Shown: positions 46,661 to 56,744, counted from the stretch's first letter. The stretch: DNA of 64,000 nt from Marinobacter sediminicola (GCF_031157525.1 NZ_JAVIXR010000004.1:124001-188000); one strand, 5' to 3'. Program-made: numbers and translations. The notes: generated by a model from the letters alone, not told the origin.

Positions 46661-47877
46661 TGAAGTTTGCGGGTAACAGGCTGTTCCGGGCTGGTGTTTT
46701 TTCAGCCCTGGTAGCTGCACTGGGTATCACCGGGTGCAGCACAACCGATACCTTTGAGCAACCGGTGCCGGTTCCTGAAGTAGATAGCTCCGTTGCGCTT
46801 AAAACAGTCTGGAAGATGTCCGTCGGCGACGGACATGATGGCGATTTTCTATACTTGGCACCATTGAATGCGGGAGACGTTGTGTACGCGGCTTCTGCGG
46901 ATGGCGAGCTGGTTGCTGTGAATTCGGAAACTGGCAAGTTGATATGGGAGCGCGAGCTTCAAGACCGCATATTTGCCGGTGTTGGTGGGGATCTGGAACA
47001 ACTCTACCTGGTCACCCGTGAAGCAGATCTGATCGCGCTTTCCCGTGAAGACGGGCGGGAACTATGGCGTAGCGCCTTGCCCACAGAGGCCTTGGCAGCG
47101 CCGCAATCGAACGGATCGCTGGTAGTGGCTCAAACAACGGATGGGCGAGTCCTCGCGTTTGATACAGCTGATGGCGAAATACTCTGGCAGTATGACGGCG
47201 TTGTGCCTGCTTTGTCTCTGCGGGCCGCTGCTGCTCCATTGGTGGGCGGCGATGTGGTGATTGCGGCGTTCTCCAACGGAAAGCTGATGGCGTTGGCGGC
47301 CGACTCAGGGCAGCCATTGTGGCAGTACGAAGTTGGGCAGCCTCAGGGGCGGACGGAACTTGAGCGGCTTGTGGATATTGCGGGTCAGCCTTTGGTTCTC
47401 GAGAGTGCAATAATGGTTGCGGGTTATCAAGGAAAGCTTGCGCTCGTTGATATCCGCACTGGGCAGGAGATATGGAGCCGTAAGGCATCCAGCTTGCAAG
47501 CCCCGATGATCGGGGGTGGCAATATATATATGTCATCTGCTAACGGCGATGTTGTGGCTTATCGTGGCTCGGACCGAAGAGAAGTATGGCTTCAGGATAA
47601 GTTATCCTGGCGCCAGTTGACCCAGCCAGCTGTTTACGAAAACTATCTGGTTGTTGGCGACTACGAAGGCTATCTGCATGTATTGTCTGCAGATGATGGG
47701 CGCCTTGTTGGCCAGACGCACTATGATAGCGATGGCCTCCGGGTTCCATTGCAGCGGTTGGCGAACGGTAACCTGATGGTTTTCGGAAACGGCGGTAAAT
47801 TGTCTGTATTCACACTGAGAGAACGGAACGGTTCCGTTCGTACTCAAGGCTCTGCCAAAAGACAGAGCCTAAAATAA
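46660..47877 (+). CDS. bamB: Outer-membrane assembly lipoprotein BamB
   Basis: Beta-propeller lipoprotein of the BAM complex (405 residues). The signal ends in ITGC near residue 24; after it come repeated PQQ-like blades (YAASADGELVAVNSETGKLI, ALSREDGRELWRSALPTEAL, FDTADGEILWQYDG, VDIRTGQEIWSRKASSLQAP). GGAGAGGAGG lies before the ATG. Overlaps the yfgM stop. Confidence 0.96.
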   Translation: MKFAGNRLFRAGVFSALVAALGITGCSTTDTFEQPVPVPEVDSSVALKTVWKMSVGDGHDGDFLYLAPLNAGDVVYAASADGELVAVNSETGKLIWERELQDRIFAGVGGDLEQLYLVTREADLIALSREDGRELWRSALPTEALAAPQSNGSLVVAQTTDGRVLAFDTADGEILWQYDGVVPALSLRAAAAPLVGGDVVIAAFSNGKLMALAADSGQPLWQYEVGQPQGRTELERLVDIAGQPLVLESAIMVAGYQGKLALVDIRTGQEIWSRKASSLQAPMIGGGNIYMSSANGDVVAYRGSDRREVWLQDKLSWRQLTQPAVYENYLVVGDYEGYLHVLSADDGRLVGQTHYDSDGLRVPLQRLANGNLMVFGNGGKLSVFTLRERNGSVRTQGSAKRQSLK

Positions 47878-47894
47878 CTTCATAGCGAACCATT

Positions 47895-49316
47895 ATGACC
47901 CCAGTAATTGCCCTTGTTGGCCGGCCGAATGTTGGCAAGTCGACGTTATTCAACCAGATGACGCGCTCCCGCGATGCTTTGGTGGCAGACTTTCCCGGCC
48001 TGACCCGGGATCGAAAGTACGGTGAGGGCACCTACGAAGACCAGCGCTTTATCGTTATTGATACCGGTGGTCTGACGGGTACAGAAGAAGGGCTGGATCT
48101 CGAAATGGCCCGGCAGTCCATGCAGGCCGTAGACGAAGCAGACATAGTTCTGTTCCTGGTTGACGGTCGCGCGGGTTTGACTGCCGGCGATGAGATAATC
48201 GCGGATCACCTGCGCCGGTCGGGCAAGCCAGCCCATTTGGTGGTTAACAAGACCGACGGGCAGGATCCCGATGTCGCTGCGGCTGACTTCTATAGCCTTG
48301 GGTTTTCTTCAACGTTTATGGTTGCCGCATCCCATAACCGCGGCATACGATCGATGCTTGAGTTGCTGCTACCTTCTGAAGAAGAGCGTGAAGCAGCTGA
48401 TCGGGCGGATCGTTACCCTGGTATTCGCATAGGCATTGTTGGTCGTCCCAACGTAGGTAAATCAACGCTGGTCAACCGTATGCTGGGCGAGGATCGGGTG
48501 ATTGTTTATGACATGCCTGGCACTACTCGGGACAGTGTTTATATCCCTTATGAGCGCCACGAAAAGCAATACACTCTTATCGACACCGCAGGTATTCGGC
48601 GCCGCAAAAATGTGAATGAAGCGGTGGAGAAGTTTTCCATTATCAAAACATTGAAGGCCATCGACGATGCCCATGTTGTGATACTGGTTATTGATGCGCG
48701 TGAAGGATTGGTTGATCAGGATTTGCATCTTATCGGCTTTGTTCTCGATGCCGGCCGCTCACTGGTGATTGCGGTCAACAAGTGGGACGGAATGGATCCT
48801 GAAGCCCGCGCCAAAGTGAAGGAGCAGGTGAAGCGTCGTTTGGACTTTCTGGATTATGCTGACAAGCACTATATCTCTGCGCTGCACGGCTCGGGGGTAG
48901 GGGTTCTGTACGAGTCAGTGGAGGCTTGTTATGAGTCAGCCATGGCGAAGTGGCAGACCAACCGGCTTACGGCGATTCTGGAAGATGCAATTGCGCAACA
49001 TCAGCCCCCAATGGTTCGTGGACGCAGGATAAAATTGCGCTATGCACACCAAGGTGGCTCTAACCCGCCGGTTATTGTTGTCCACGGTAACCAGACAGAT
49101 GCCTTACCTGGATCTTACAAGCGCTATCTTGAAAATACGTTTCGCAAAGTGCTGAATGTCACCGGTTCACCGATCCGCTTTGAGTTCCGCTCCGCCGAGA
49201 ACCCGTTCGCCAACAAGGTTGATCGGAAAACACCTCGCCAGAAGGTAAAGCAGGACAACGACCAGAAGGCAGGTCGTCAAGTGAAAAAGACCCGCCAGAA
49301 GAGCACTAAACGCTAG
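47895..49316 (+). CDS. der: Ribosome assembly GTPase Der (EngA)
   Basis: GTPase with two tandem G domains, needed for 50S subunit maturation (473 residues). P-loops are [14 protein letters not shown] near residue 8 and [14 protein letters not shown] near 184, with DTGG/DTAG switch II motifs and NKTD/NKWD base-recognition motifs. A KH-like C-terminal domain (about 360-440) and a Lys/Arg-rich tail follow. Convergent with pta. Confidence 0.97.
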   Translation: MTPVIALVGRPNVGKSTLFNQMTRSRDALVADFPGLTRDRKYGEGTYEDQRFIVIDTGGLTGTEEGLDLEMARQSMQAVDEADIVLFLVDGRAGLTAGDEIIADHLRRSGKPAHLVVNKTDGQDPDVAAADFYSLGFSSTFMVAASHNRGIRSMLELLLPSEEEREAADRADRYPGIRIGIVGRPNVGKSTLVNRMLGEDRVIVYDMPGTTRDSVYIPYERHEKQYTLIDTAGIRRRKNVNEAVEKFSIIKTLKAIDDAHVVILVIDAREGLVDQDLHLIGFVLDAGRSLVIAVNKWDGMDPEARAKVKEQVKRRLDFLDYADKHYISALHGSGVGVLYESVEACYESAMAKWQTNRLTAILEDAIAQHQPPMVRGRRIKLRYAHQGGSNPPVIVVHGNQTDALPGSYKRYLENTFRKVLNVTGSPIRFEFRSAENPFANKVDRKTPRQKVKQDNDQKAGRQVKKTRQKSTKR

Positions 49317-49342
49317 CGGGACTGTTTGTTGATCGGGGCGGC

Positions 49343-51499
49343 TCAGGCCAGCCCCGCATCCTCAACCTGCTTTGCCTGCACCGCTGTCAGTGCGATGGTA
49401 AACACAATATCCTCTACTAACGCCCCCCTCGAGAGATCGTTAACTGGTTTCCTCAGGCCCTGTAGCATTGGGCCAATGCTCACTACATTAGCGCTACGCT
49501 GAACCGCTTTATAGGTCGTGTTTCCGGTGTTGAGATCCGGGAATATGAACACTGTCGCCTTGCCCGCGACCTTGCTATTGGGTGCTTTACTGCGTGCCAC
49601 GCTTTCGATGGCTGCTGCGTCGTACTGCAGCGGACCATCAATGAGCAGGTCCGGCCTGCGTTCGCGCGCTATTCTGGTGGCCTCTCGCACCTTCTCCACA
49701 TCGTGACCACTACCAGACTCGCCAGTGCTGTAGCTGATCATGGCAACCACAGGCTCCACACCAAAAGCTTCTGCAGATTCGGCGCTCTGGATAGCGATAT
49801 CGGCCAGTTCCTCTGCATTGGGGTCTGGATTGATTGCACAGTCACCATAAACTAGCACCTGCTGCGGAAGCAGCATGAAAAACACTGACGACACTACTTT
49901 GGCGTCGTCATGGGTCTTGATCAGCTGAAGGGCAGGGCGCACGGTGTTTGCTGTGGTGTGGATAGCGCCTGAAACAAGACCGTCGGCTTCATCCAGAGCC
50001 ACCATCATGGTGCCCAGAACCACATTGTCCTCAAGCAGTGCTTCGGCCATATCCGGGGCCAGCCCTTTGTGTTTGCGCAGCTCAACCATGGGGGCAATAT
50101 AGTTTTTGCGCACATCAACCGGGTCAATGATCTCAATATCGTCAGGCAACTCGAAGCCCTGCGAAGCCGCAACATCCCGAATGTCTGCTGCGTTGCCAAT
50201 CAGGGCGCAACGTGCAAGCTTGCGTTGGTGACAAATGATCGCAGCCTGAACGGTGCGTGGCTCACTGCCTTCTGGCAGTACAATGCGCTTGTTTGCCGCC
50301 CGGGCGCGTTCAGATAACTGATAGCGAAATGCCGGTGGGGACAGTCGGCTCTGAACTGCAACGCGCAGGTGCTCCTGCAGCCAGTCTGTATCGATCTTTG
50401 TCGCTACGGCTTCCATCGCTTTTTCGACCCGGTCAGGGTCGTCGGTGGGAATCGCGCTGGAGAGATTCGCCAACATGTGTGCGGTTTCGTAAGTATTGGT
50501 GGGGGAACTCAGCACCGGCAAGCCCGTATGCAGCGCACGGGAGCACAGATCAATGACTCGCTGATCAGGCATAAGCCCGCCGGTCAGCATGAGGCCCGCT
50601 AAAGGAACACCATTAAGTGCCGCAACGGCGGTTGTCACGATGATGTCTTCGCGGTCGCCAGGAGTCACCATCAAGGTGCCTGGGCCAAGGGTCTCCGTCA
50701 TGTTGCGGATGGAGCGGGCGCAGACAGATACTCTCTGTACCCGGCGAGTGTGCATCTGGCCTTCATACAGCACCGGGACGTTAAGCTCTCGGGCAATATC
50801 AGACACGCGCGGCGCCAGTAGGTCGGACTGCCACGGAATTTGGCCAAGCAAGCGGAAGCGCCCATCGCGGAACACCTTGCAGCTATTACGGTAGTCCGGA
50901 GTTTCCCCTTCGGTCTGGCTGATATTGCTGTAGGGTTCCATGCCAGAGCGTTCGGGCTCGCCGAGTTTGTTGAGAATAACGGCAATCACATCCTGAGCTG
51001 AAACATCTGAAAACAGCCGTGCAGAGAAATCCAGTTCCTCGTCGAGTTCGGCAGGGCTGCTCTTGCCCGGTGTGCTGACCAACACCACGTCTGAGCCCAG
51101 ATTGCGCGCCACTTCCACGTTTAAACGAGCGATGTAGGCCTCGCGACGGTCGGGAACAAGACCTTCAATAATAACAACATCGACATCTTTGGCGACTTTC
51201 TGGTATTCGCCCACCACGGTTTCCATCAGCAGGTCGGATTTGCCGCGGTTCAACAGGTGCTGAGCCTTCTTCAGAGGAATCGGTTCGGGGGGCTGCAGGT
51301 GGCTTCGCGAGCGCACAAAGGTAACGGATGAATCTTTGCCATCGTTATGCAAAGACTCGGCTTGGTTCACCGACTGGTAGAAGGGTTTGTAGAACCCAAC
51401 GCTTATACCCACGCGCTCCATTGCGCGCAGCAAGCCCAGACACACGGATGTAAGCCCTGAATCCATGGATGTAGGTGCAATAAACAGACTTTTAGCCAT
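49343..51499 (-). CDS. pta: Phosphate acetyltransferase Pta
   Basis: Interconverts acetyl-CoA and acetyl phosphate (718 residues; E. coli 714). The N-terminal P-loop-like domain starts with MAKSLFIAPTSMDSGLTSVC, a central DRTGG domain lies near 215-330, and the C-terminal transferase (about 390-715) has IVLPEGSEPRT, VSGAIHTTANTVRPALQ and FPDLNTGNTTYKAVQRSANV. It lies 70 bases after ackA on the same strand, giving the acetate switch in one unit. Convergent with der. Confidence 0.96.
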   Translation of the reverse strand: MAKSLFIAPTSMDSGLTSVCLGLLRAMERVGISVGFYKPFYQSVNQAESLHNDGKDSSVTFVRSRSHLQPPEPIPLKKAQHLLNRGKSDLLMETVVGEYQKVAKDVDVVIIEGLVPDRREAYIARLNVEVARNLGSDVVLVSTPGKSSPAELDEELDFSARLFSDVSAQDVIAVILNKLGEPERSGMEPYSNISQTEGETPDYRNSCKVFRDGRFRLLGQIPWQSDLLAPRVSDIARELNVPVLYEGQMHTRRVQRVSVCARSIRNMTETLGPGTLMVTPGDREDIIVTTAVAALNGVPLAGLMLTGGLMPDQRVIDLCSRALHTGLPVLSSPTNTYETAHMLANLSSAIPTDDPDRVEKAMEAVATKIDTDWLQEHLRVAVQSRLSPPAFRYQLSERARAANKRIVLPEGSEPRTVQAAIICHQRKLARCALIGNAADIRDVAASQGFELPDDIEIIDPVDVRKNYIAPMVELRKHKGLAPDMAEALLEDNVVLGTMMVALDEADGLVSGAIHTTANTVRPALQLIKTHDDAKVVSSVFFMLLPQQVLVYGDCAINPDPNAEELADIAIQSAESAEAFGVEPVVAMISYSTGESGSGHDVEKVREATRIARERRPDLLIDGPLQYDAAAIESVARSKAPNSKVAGKATVFIFPDLNTGNTTYKAVQRSANVVSIGPMLQGLRKPVNDLSRGALVEDIVFTIALTAVQAKQVEDAGLA

Positions 51500-51569
51500 A
51501 TATAGAGGTTCCGGTAGTTCTGGTAACAGGTTCTGGTAATGGGCGAAGCAGGCAGCCCGGTAAATCTAT

Positions 51570-52757
51570 TTAAAAACTTTCAGCCAGGCGCGCAGCCTCG
51601 CGTGCGATTACAAGCTCTTCGTTAGTGGGAATGACCAGAATCGGGAATCGTGAGTTGGCGCTTTCTATCCTGCCATCGCTGCGACGCCCGTTATGCTGAT
51701 TCCGGTCCGTATCCAGATCAAATCCGAGCAGCTTGAGATGACCCAATGTCTTCTGTCTTACCCGACTGCTGTTTTCTCCGATACCACCGGTGAACACAAG
51801 CGCATCAAGATGATCCAATGAGGCCATCATGGCACCAACATACTTTGCCAGGCGGAAGGAGAATATCTCGATTGCTAGCGCTGAAGGCTCGTGGCCTTGG
51901 TCGGCCAGTTCACACAAGGTGCGCATATCGTTAGTTTTGCCGGAGATTCCCAGAAGCCCACTGTTTTGGTTCAGTTCCCTGTGTACATCGGCTAATTGCA
52001 TACCTCGGGAGTTCAGGTAATCGAAAAGCCCCGGATCGATATCACCACTGCGGGTACCCATCACCAATCCTTCCAGCGGGGTCAGACCCATGCTGGTGTC
52101 CATGCTGGCACCGTCCTTGATTGCCGTAATGCTGCACCCATTCCCCAGATGCGCTGAAATAATCGAGGTAGTGGCAAGGGTTTTACCAAGAAGACGCGCG
52201 GCCTCATTGGCCATAAAAAAATGGCTGGTTCCGTGGAATCCGTAGCGTCTTACGCTCCAGTCTCGATAGTAGGACTCTGGCAGTGCATAAAGATATGCAT
52301 GGGGTGCAAGGGTTTGGTGGTACGCGGTATCAAACACGGCGACTTGTGGTATTTCAGGAAACTGTTCCCGGGTGGCTTCAATGCCAGCAAGATTGACCGG
52401 GTTATGGAGAGGGGCCAGCCCTGCGCAGTCGTTAATCGCGTCCACAACACCGTTGTCTATTAAAACGGCTTCGCGGAAGGTTTCGCCACCATGCACCACG
52501 CGATGCCCGATAGAGGTGGGCGCTGCGGGCATAAAATCACGCTCACGGAACGCCGACACCAATGCACTAAGGGCTTGCTTGTGATTGGCTTTGGCTGGCA
52601 ATTCGACGATGCGGTCATCACCATTGATTCGTGCGAAGGCTTGCGGCTCATTGAGCCGTTCTGCTATTGCAGATACGAGCTTTTCTTCATTTTCGTCGAA
52701 CAAGGCAAGTTTAAGCGACGAACTGCCGCAGTTAACGACAAGAATGGATTGTTTCAT
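51570..52757 (-). CDS. ackA: Acetate kinase AckA
   Basis: Makes ATP and acetate from acetyl phosphate and ADP, reversible (395 residues). Motifs: SILVVNCGSSSLKLALFDEN at the start, RYGFHGTSHFFMANEAARLL near 165-185, SAHLGNGCSITAIKDGASMD near 200-220 and FTGGIGENSSRVRQKTLGHL near 320. It begins 21 bases after the GGDEF-EAL gene, so the two are probably co-transcribed. Confidence 0.97.
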   Translation of the reverse strand: MKQSILVVNCGSSSLKLALFDENEEKLVSAIAERLNEPQAFARINGDDRIVELPAKANHKQALSALVSAFRERDFMPAAPTSIGHRVVHGGETFREAVLIDNGVVDAINDCAGLAPLHNPVNLAGIEATREQFPEIPQVAVFDTAYHQTLAPHAYLYALPESYYRDWSVRRYGFHGTSHFFMANEAARLLGKTLATTSIISAHLGNGCSITAIKDGASMDTSMGLTPLEGLVMGTRSGDIDPGLFDYLNSRGMQLADVHRELNQNSGLLGISGKTNDMRTLCELADQGHEPSALAIEIFSFRLAKYVGAMMASLDHLDALVFTGGIGENSSRVRQKTLGHLKLLGFDLDTDRNQHNGRRSDGRIESANSRFPILVIPTNEELVIAREAARLAESF

Positions 52758-52778
52758 GTTCCCGGTATTCCGTGAGAG

Positions 52779-55196
52779 TTAGGTTGGTGTACGGTGATTG
52801 GCTTTCAGCCACTCAATAAACTCCCCTGCAGGGAGTGGGCGACTGTAGAAATAGCCCTGGGACAAATCACACCCTTCCTGCTTCAGGAAATGGGTCTGTG
52901 ATTCCTCTTCAACGCCTTCCGCTATGATGGTCAACCCCAGGCTGTGCGCCATATTAATTATTGCGCACACCAGGGAGGCTCCCCCTTGCGACTTTGTTAC
53001 ATCGTTGATGAAGGTGCGGTCAATTTTAAGGGTATCGAACGGGTAGCTCTTGAGGTAGCTTAGAGCAGAGTAACCAGTACCGAAATCATCGACTGACAGG
53101 CGGATGCCCGCCCGGTCCAGTTCTCTGAGAATTTCTGCTGTTTCGATGGAATTGTCGAGCAGCAAGCGCTCGGTAATTTCCAATTCCAGCAACTGGGGAG
53201 CGAGATCGTTGTTGGTTAGCGCACGCATCACAGCATTGATAAATCCGGGGTCCCGGAACTGTCTTGGTGACACGTTGACAGAAATTCCAATATCCCGGCC
53301 GGCAATTGCTTTCCACTCGGTAGCTGCGAGGCAGGCTTGTTCAAGCACCCATTCACCAATAGCGATGATAAGCCCTGTCTCTTCAGCCAGCGGAATAAAG
53401 CGGTCCGGCATTACCATTCCCATAACGGGGTTGTTCCAGCGTAGAAGTGCTTCTACAGCGCGCACTTCGCCGGTGGTGGTCTCAACAATAGGTTGAAAAT
53501 ACAGTTCGAACTCATTTTGCTCCAATGCCCTCCGCATGCGGGATTCCATTTGCAGGCGCTCATGGGAGACCTCAGACATTTCGGGAGTGAAGTGCGCGAA
53601 GGAGCTTTTGCCCTGGCGCTTTGCCTGATACATGGCGGCGTCCGCGTGCTGGAGAAGGGTGCCACTGTTGTCTGAATCGGTCGGGAAAATTGCAATACCA
53701 ATACTGGTCGTAACAAAGACTTCCTGGCCATTCAAGGTATAGGCCGGGGTAAAGTTCGAAAGAATACGTTCTGCCACCTGTGCCGCGGAATCCGAGCCGT
53801 TAAGCCCTGGCAAAATCACAAGAAATTCATCGCCTCCGAGCCTGGCTACCGTGCTTGTTCCGCGCAAGCAACTGGATATTCGCCTCGCAGCTTCAATCAG
53901 CAGATTGTCGCCGGCGTCGTGCCCTAGTGTGTCGTTAATGTGCTTGAAGTTATCAAGATCCAAAAACATGACGCCAACCATGGTGCCTTCGCGGCGCGCC
54001 TGAGCCAGGGCCAATTTGAGCCTGTCCAATGCCAGCATGCGGTTGGGTAAACCGGTCAGTATGTCGTAGTTCGCTTGACGCAACAATTGCTGTTCGTAAC
54101 GCTTACGAATGCTGATGTCTTCACCGAGAATAAGGTAGCCCGTCGCTTCGCCAGCACTATCCTTAATAGGTGTAACAATAAGCTGTTCCCAAAAGCGCTC
54201 GCCATTGCGTCGTGCGCTGTTCACTTCACCCTGCCATACGCCCACGCGCTGAACTTGCAGGCGAATGGATTGCCACAGTTGGCGATTTTCACGGATTTCC
54301 ATGGTGTTCTCGCTTAATGCACCAGGGTGTTGGCCAACAATCGCTTTTGCGTTGTACCCCGTAAGCTGCGTGAACTTGTGGTTCGCAAACTCGACTCGCC
54401 ATTGGCGGTCGCATATAACGACAGAGGAGGGGCTTTGCTCGATAGCCATGGAGAACTTGTGAATCTCGGCGGCATCCCTTTCCTGCCGTACCATGTCGTC
54501 ATTCAGACGCTCGCGCATCTGGTTGATAGCATCGGTTACCCGGCCGATTTCATCTCTGTGGTGCGACGGAGTATCCGGACGGTCAAGAGTGAGCGGGGTG
54601 CCGAGGTTCTTCAGAGAGATGTCCTTTGCATAGTTCGCCATAGCGGTTAAATGGCGGGTAACAAAGTGCTGGAAAACCCAGATGATCAATATCGATACAA
54701 AAAAGGTTTTCAGGAATTGGGTGGCGAGAATAATGCCGACTTTAACCTTCAGATCTTCATAAACACGATCAAGATTGGCTGTTACCGTGAGTTCGCCCAG
54801 TTTGAATGCCCCTTCGCCCTCATGAAGCAGATCAAATTTGTGCGATTTGGTATCAGAGCCTCGGGGAATGTCTCCCATAACCAGTTCAGAGTCTGGCTCA
54901 ATGCCCAGTCTCAGATGAACGATGTCTGGCAGGCTGAGAATCCCTTCCATCTGGGTTTGCAGAAGTTTCTGGTCAAGGGCCCAGAGGCTTCTGGCAAGGC
55001 TGGAGGCATACCCGGATTCAACCACAGCTATGCGGCTATCAATCTGTGCTAGGTCGTTACGGTAATCAGAATAGATCTGGATAGCCGATGCTATCAGCGT
55101 GAAGGCCGAGCTGAACAGAAGTATCCAGGCGAGCAGCCTGAAGGACAGGGGGGAGCCTGAGCGAAAACGTTGTAAGCGTGTCGGCAGTTTCGGCAT
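52779..55196 (-). CDS. Membrane-bound PAS-GGDEF-EAL c-di-GMP protein
   Basis: An 805-residue signalling protein. Two membrane helices (about 22-42 and 150-172) frame a periplasmic sensor; then come HAMP (about 180-240), PAS (about 245-365), GGDEF (about 380-545) and EAL (about 555-800). The cyclase motif LGGDEFLVI (about 450) is intact. The phosphodiesterase part keeps EALLRW (about 583), VNVSPRQF, LELEITERLLLD, DDFGTGYSALSYLKSYPFD and EGVEEESQ, so both activities are possible; such hybrids often act mainly as phosphodiesterases. ackA starts 21 bases downstream, which suggests a link to acetate metabolism. Confidence 0.93.
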   Translation of the reverse strand: MPKLPTRLQRFRSGSPLSFRLLAWILLFSSAFTLIASAIQIYSDYRNDLAQIDSRIAVVESGYASSLARSLWALDQKLLQTQMEGILSLPDIVHLRLGIEPDSELVMGDIPRGSDTKSHKFDLLHEGEGAFKLGELTVTANLDRVYEDLKVKVGIILATQFLKTFFVSILIIWVFQHFVTRHLTAMANYAKDISLKNLGTPLTLDRPDTPSHHRDEIGRVTDAINQMRERLNDDMVRQERDAAEIHKFSMAIEQSPSSVVICDRQWRVEFANHKFTQLTGYNAKAIVGQHPGALSENTMEIRENRQLWQSIRLQVQRVGVWQGEVNSARRNGERFWEQLIVTPIKDSAGEATGYLILGEDISIRKRYEQQLLRQANYDILTGLPNRMLALDRLKLALAQARREGTMVGVMFLDLDNFKHINDTLGHDAGDNLLIEAARRISSCLRGTSTVARLGGDEFLVILPGLNGSDSAAQVAERILSNFTPAYTLNGQEVFVTTSIGIAIFPTDSDNSGTLLQHADAAMYQAKRQGKSSFAHFTPEMSEVSHERLQMESRMRRALEQNEFELYFQPIVETTTGEVRAVEALLRWNNPVMGMVMPDRFIPLAEETGLIIAIGEWVLEQACLAATEWKAIAGRDIGISVNVSPRQFRDPGFINAVMRALTNNDLAPQLLELEITERLLLDNSIETAEILRELDRAGIRLSVDDFGTGYSALSYLKSYPFDTLKIDRTFINDVTKSQGGASLVCAIINMAHSLGLTIIAEGVEEESQTHFLKQEGCDLSQGYFYSRPLPAGEFIEWLKANHRTPT

Positions 55197-55360
55197 CTTG
55201 TACTTCAGCCACCCAGACCGGTTGATATAAGCAGATAGTCCATTATTCGATGACTATAGCAGTCCTTTTATTCAAATTCCCTGCAAATCCGCGAAAACAC
55301 GGGAGAATTATGTTCACTTTTGTATTTGAGGGCTTTTGAGTTATAGCAGTGATGCCGCCA

Positions 55361-55401
55361 TTGACCTAGATCAATATCCGTATTCAGTAGTGACGTAATC
55401 T
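55361..55401 (+). promoter_or_regulatory. Anr/FNR box and -10 of the ccoM-like gene
   Basis: TTGACCTAGATCAA (55361-55374) differs by one base from TTGAT-N4-ATCAA. A TAATCT at 55396-55401 is correctly spaced for a class II Anr promoter with the box centred near -41.5. It predicts induction at low oxygen. Confidence 0.75.
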
Positions 55402-55439
55402 GAGCTTAATCAAGTTTGAATATGGGTAGGAGAAAAAAT

Positions 55440-55595
55440 ATGTATATGGATGTGGTGGTTTTCGCTGGAATTGCGACTGTGTTGTTGATGGTGGCGTTTT
55501 TTGTTGGCGTAGGCATTTTTGTGATGCGGGATCAGAAAGCTCACGGCACTAGCGCTGCAAAGAAAGATATTAAACTGGATAGAAAGGCCGCCTGA
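55440..55595 (+). CDS. ccoM: CcoM-like small cbb3 oxidase subunit
   Basis: A 51-residue single-helix membrane protein: MYMDVVVFAGIATVLLMVAF, then FVGVGIFVMRD and a basic tail. From memory it lines up position for position with CcoM, the small extra subunit of Pseudomonas stutzeri cbb3 cytochrome oxidase (a short Asp, a Val-rich helix with LMVAF, then a charged K/R-D end), but the tail is about 14 residues longer. AGGAG lies seven bases before the ATG. An Anr box upstream fits a microaerobic oxidase subunit. The other cbb3 genes are not in the window. Confidence 0.68.
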   Translation: MYMDVVVFAGIATVLLMVAFFVGVGIFVMRDQKAHGTSAAKKDIKLDRKAA

Positions 55596-55661
55596 ACAGG
55601 CGCGCCTTGATTTGGGCAAGTAAGCGACTTTTTTCACTCAAGAGTTCTATGAGGGAAAAAA

Positions 55662-55737
55662 TGGCGTCCCCTAGGGGGTTCGAACCCCTGTTGCCGCCGT
55701 GAAAGGGCGGAGTCCTAGGCCACTAGACGAAGGGGAC
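55662..55737 (-). tRNA. tRNA-Glu (anticodon UUC)
   Basis: 76 bases with encoded CCA, nearly identical to E. coli tRNA-Glu (starts GTCCCCTTCGTCTAG). Anticodon stem CCGCC/GGCGG with loop CTTTCAC gives TTC. T-arm AGGGG TTCGAAC CCCCT. Confidence 0.97.
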
Positions 55738-55830
55738 GCAACGCTTTAAAACTTTGCCTCGTCGAGGTGGCGCGTATATTAAGTAAGCCTCGTGCAGCTG
55801 TCAACGCTTTTGATGAAAAAAGCTAATAAG

Positions 55831-56733
55831 TTATTTAGTGGTGGCTTCGAGCGCTTCTGCAAGTGTCGGATAGCGAAATTCGAATCCGGCGTCGATCAGC
55901 CTTTCTGGTATTGCCCGCTGGCCAGTCAACAGTAGTCGTGACATCTTCCCGAGTGCAAGTTTGAGCACTGGTGCCGGAACAGGGAACATAGCGGGCCGAT
56001 TGAGTGTGCGAGCAAGGCAAAGGGTGAACTCACGATTAGTGACCGGGTTAGGACTGACTACATTGTATGCACCGGAGGCCTGTGGCGTTTCCAGCATCCA
56101 GATAAGAGCCGCGACCACATCCTCACGATGAATCCAGGGCATGTACTGATGCCCGCCGCAAAGGCGGCCACCCAGTCCAAGCTTAAATGGTAAAACCATA
56201 CGCTTCAAAAAGCCGCCCCCAGGACCTGCCACTATGCCCGTTCTGGAGATGCATACGCGCACTCCAAGCGATTCCAGTTCGAGCGCTGCCTTTTCCCAGT
56301 CCCTGCACATCTGGTGAGTAAACTCATCGTTGGGTGCGGTGTTTTCGGTTACCCGCAGGTCACCCTGATCACCGTAAAAACCGACAGCCGAGCCCGAAAC
56401 CATCACGTCAGGCTTTTGCTTCCAGCTCTTGATGACCTCTACCAGAGTGTGGGTTAAAGCAATGCGGCTGTTTAGCAATGCTTGCTGACGCCCGGCAGTC
56501 CAGCGCTTGTCGGCGATGCCTTCACCTGCGAGATTGATCACGGCATCGTAACCCGCATGGCCGCGGACGTTTTCAAGGTTATTGATCACCTCAACCTGCC
56601 CGCACAGGGCCCGTACTGCATCGGCGGACTGTCGGCTTAAAATGGTCAGCCCGTAGCCACGATCAAGCAATGTGCCGCAAAGCGCGCCGCCAATAAAGCC
56701 AGTGCCGCCGGTAATCAGTACGCGCTTTTTCAT
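55831..56733 (-). CDS. TIGR01777-type NAD-dependent epimerase/dehydratase (YfcH-like)
   Basis: A 300-residue extended short-chain dehydrogenase-family protein of the YfcH/SulA-like group. The nucleotide motif ITGGTGFIGGAL is at residue 6-17, GDAVINLAGEGIADKRWT-like segment near 62-80 (DAVINLAGEGIADKRWTAGR), and SGSAVGFYGDQGD near 113 replaces the usual active-site strand of epimerases. The C-terminal DUF1731 part has VVSPNPVTNREFTLCLARTL. The real substrate of this family is unknown. It lies 11 bases from the CbiX-like gene, transcribed after it. Confidence 0.9.
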   Translation of the reverse strand: MKKRVLITGGTGFIGGALCGTLLDRGYGLTILSRQSADAVRALCGQVEVINNLENVRGHAGYDAVINLAGEGIADKRWTAGRQQALLNSRIALTHTLVEVIKSWKQKPDVMVSGSAVGFYGDQGDLRVTENTAPNDEFTHQMCRDWEKAALELESLGVRVCISRTGIVAGPGGGFLKRMVLPFKLGLGGRLCGGHQYMPWIHREDVVAALIWMLETPQASGAYNVVSPNPVTNREFTLCLARTLNRPAMFPVPAPVLKLALGKMSRLLLTGQRAIPERLIDAGFEFRYPTLAEALEATTK

Positions 56734-56744
56734 GTTGACGCTCC

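Noticed and set aside
49333-49357. CGGGGC/GCCCCG hairpin between der and pta as a terminator
   Set aside because: The stem is only 6 bp, overlaps the last codons of pta and has no T run on either strand.
55410-55637. 75-codon minus-strand frame opposite the ccoM-like gene
   Set aside because: The plus-strand gene has a strong ribosome-binding site, a membrane helix and an Anr promoter; the minus frame has none and is rich in His and Ser.
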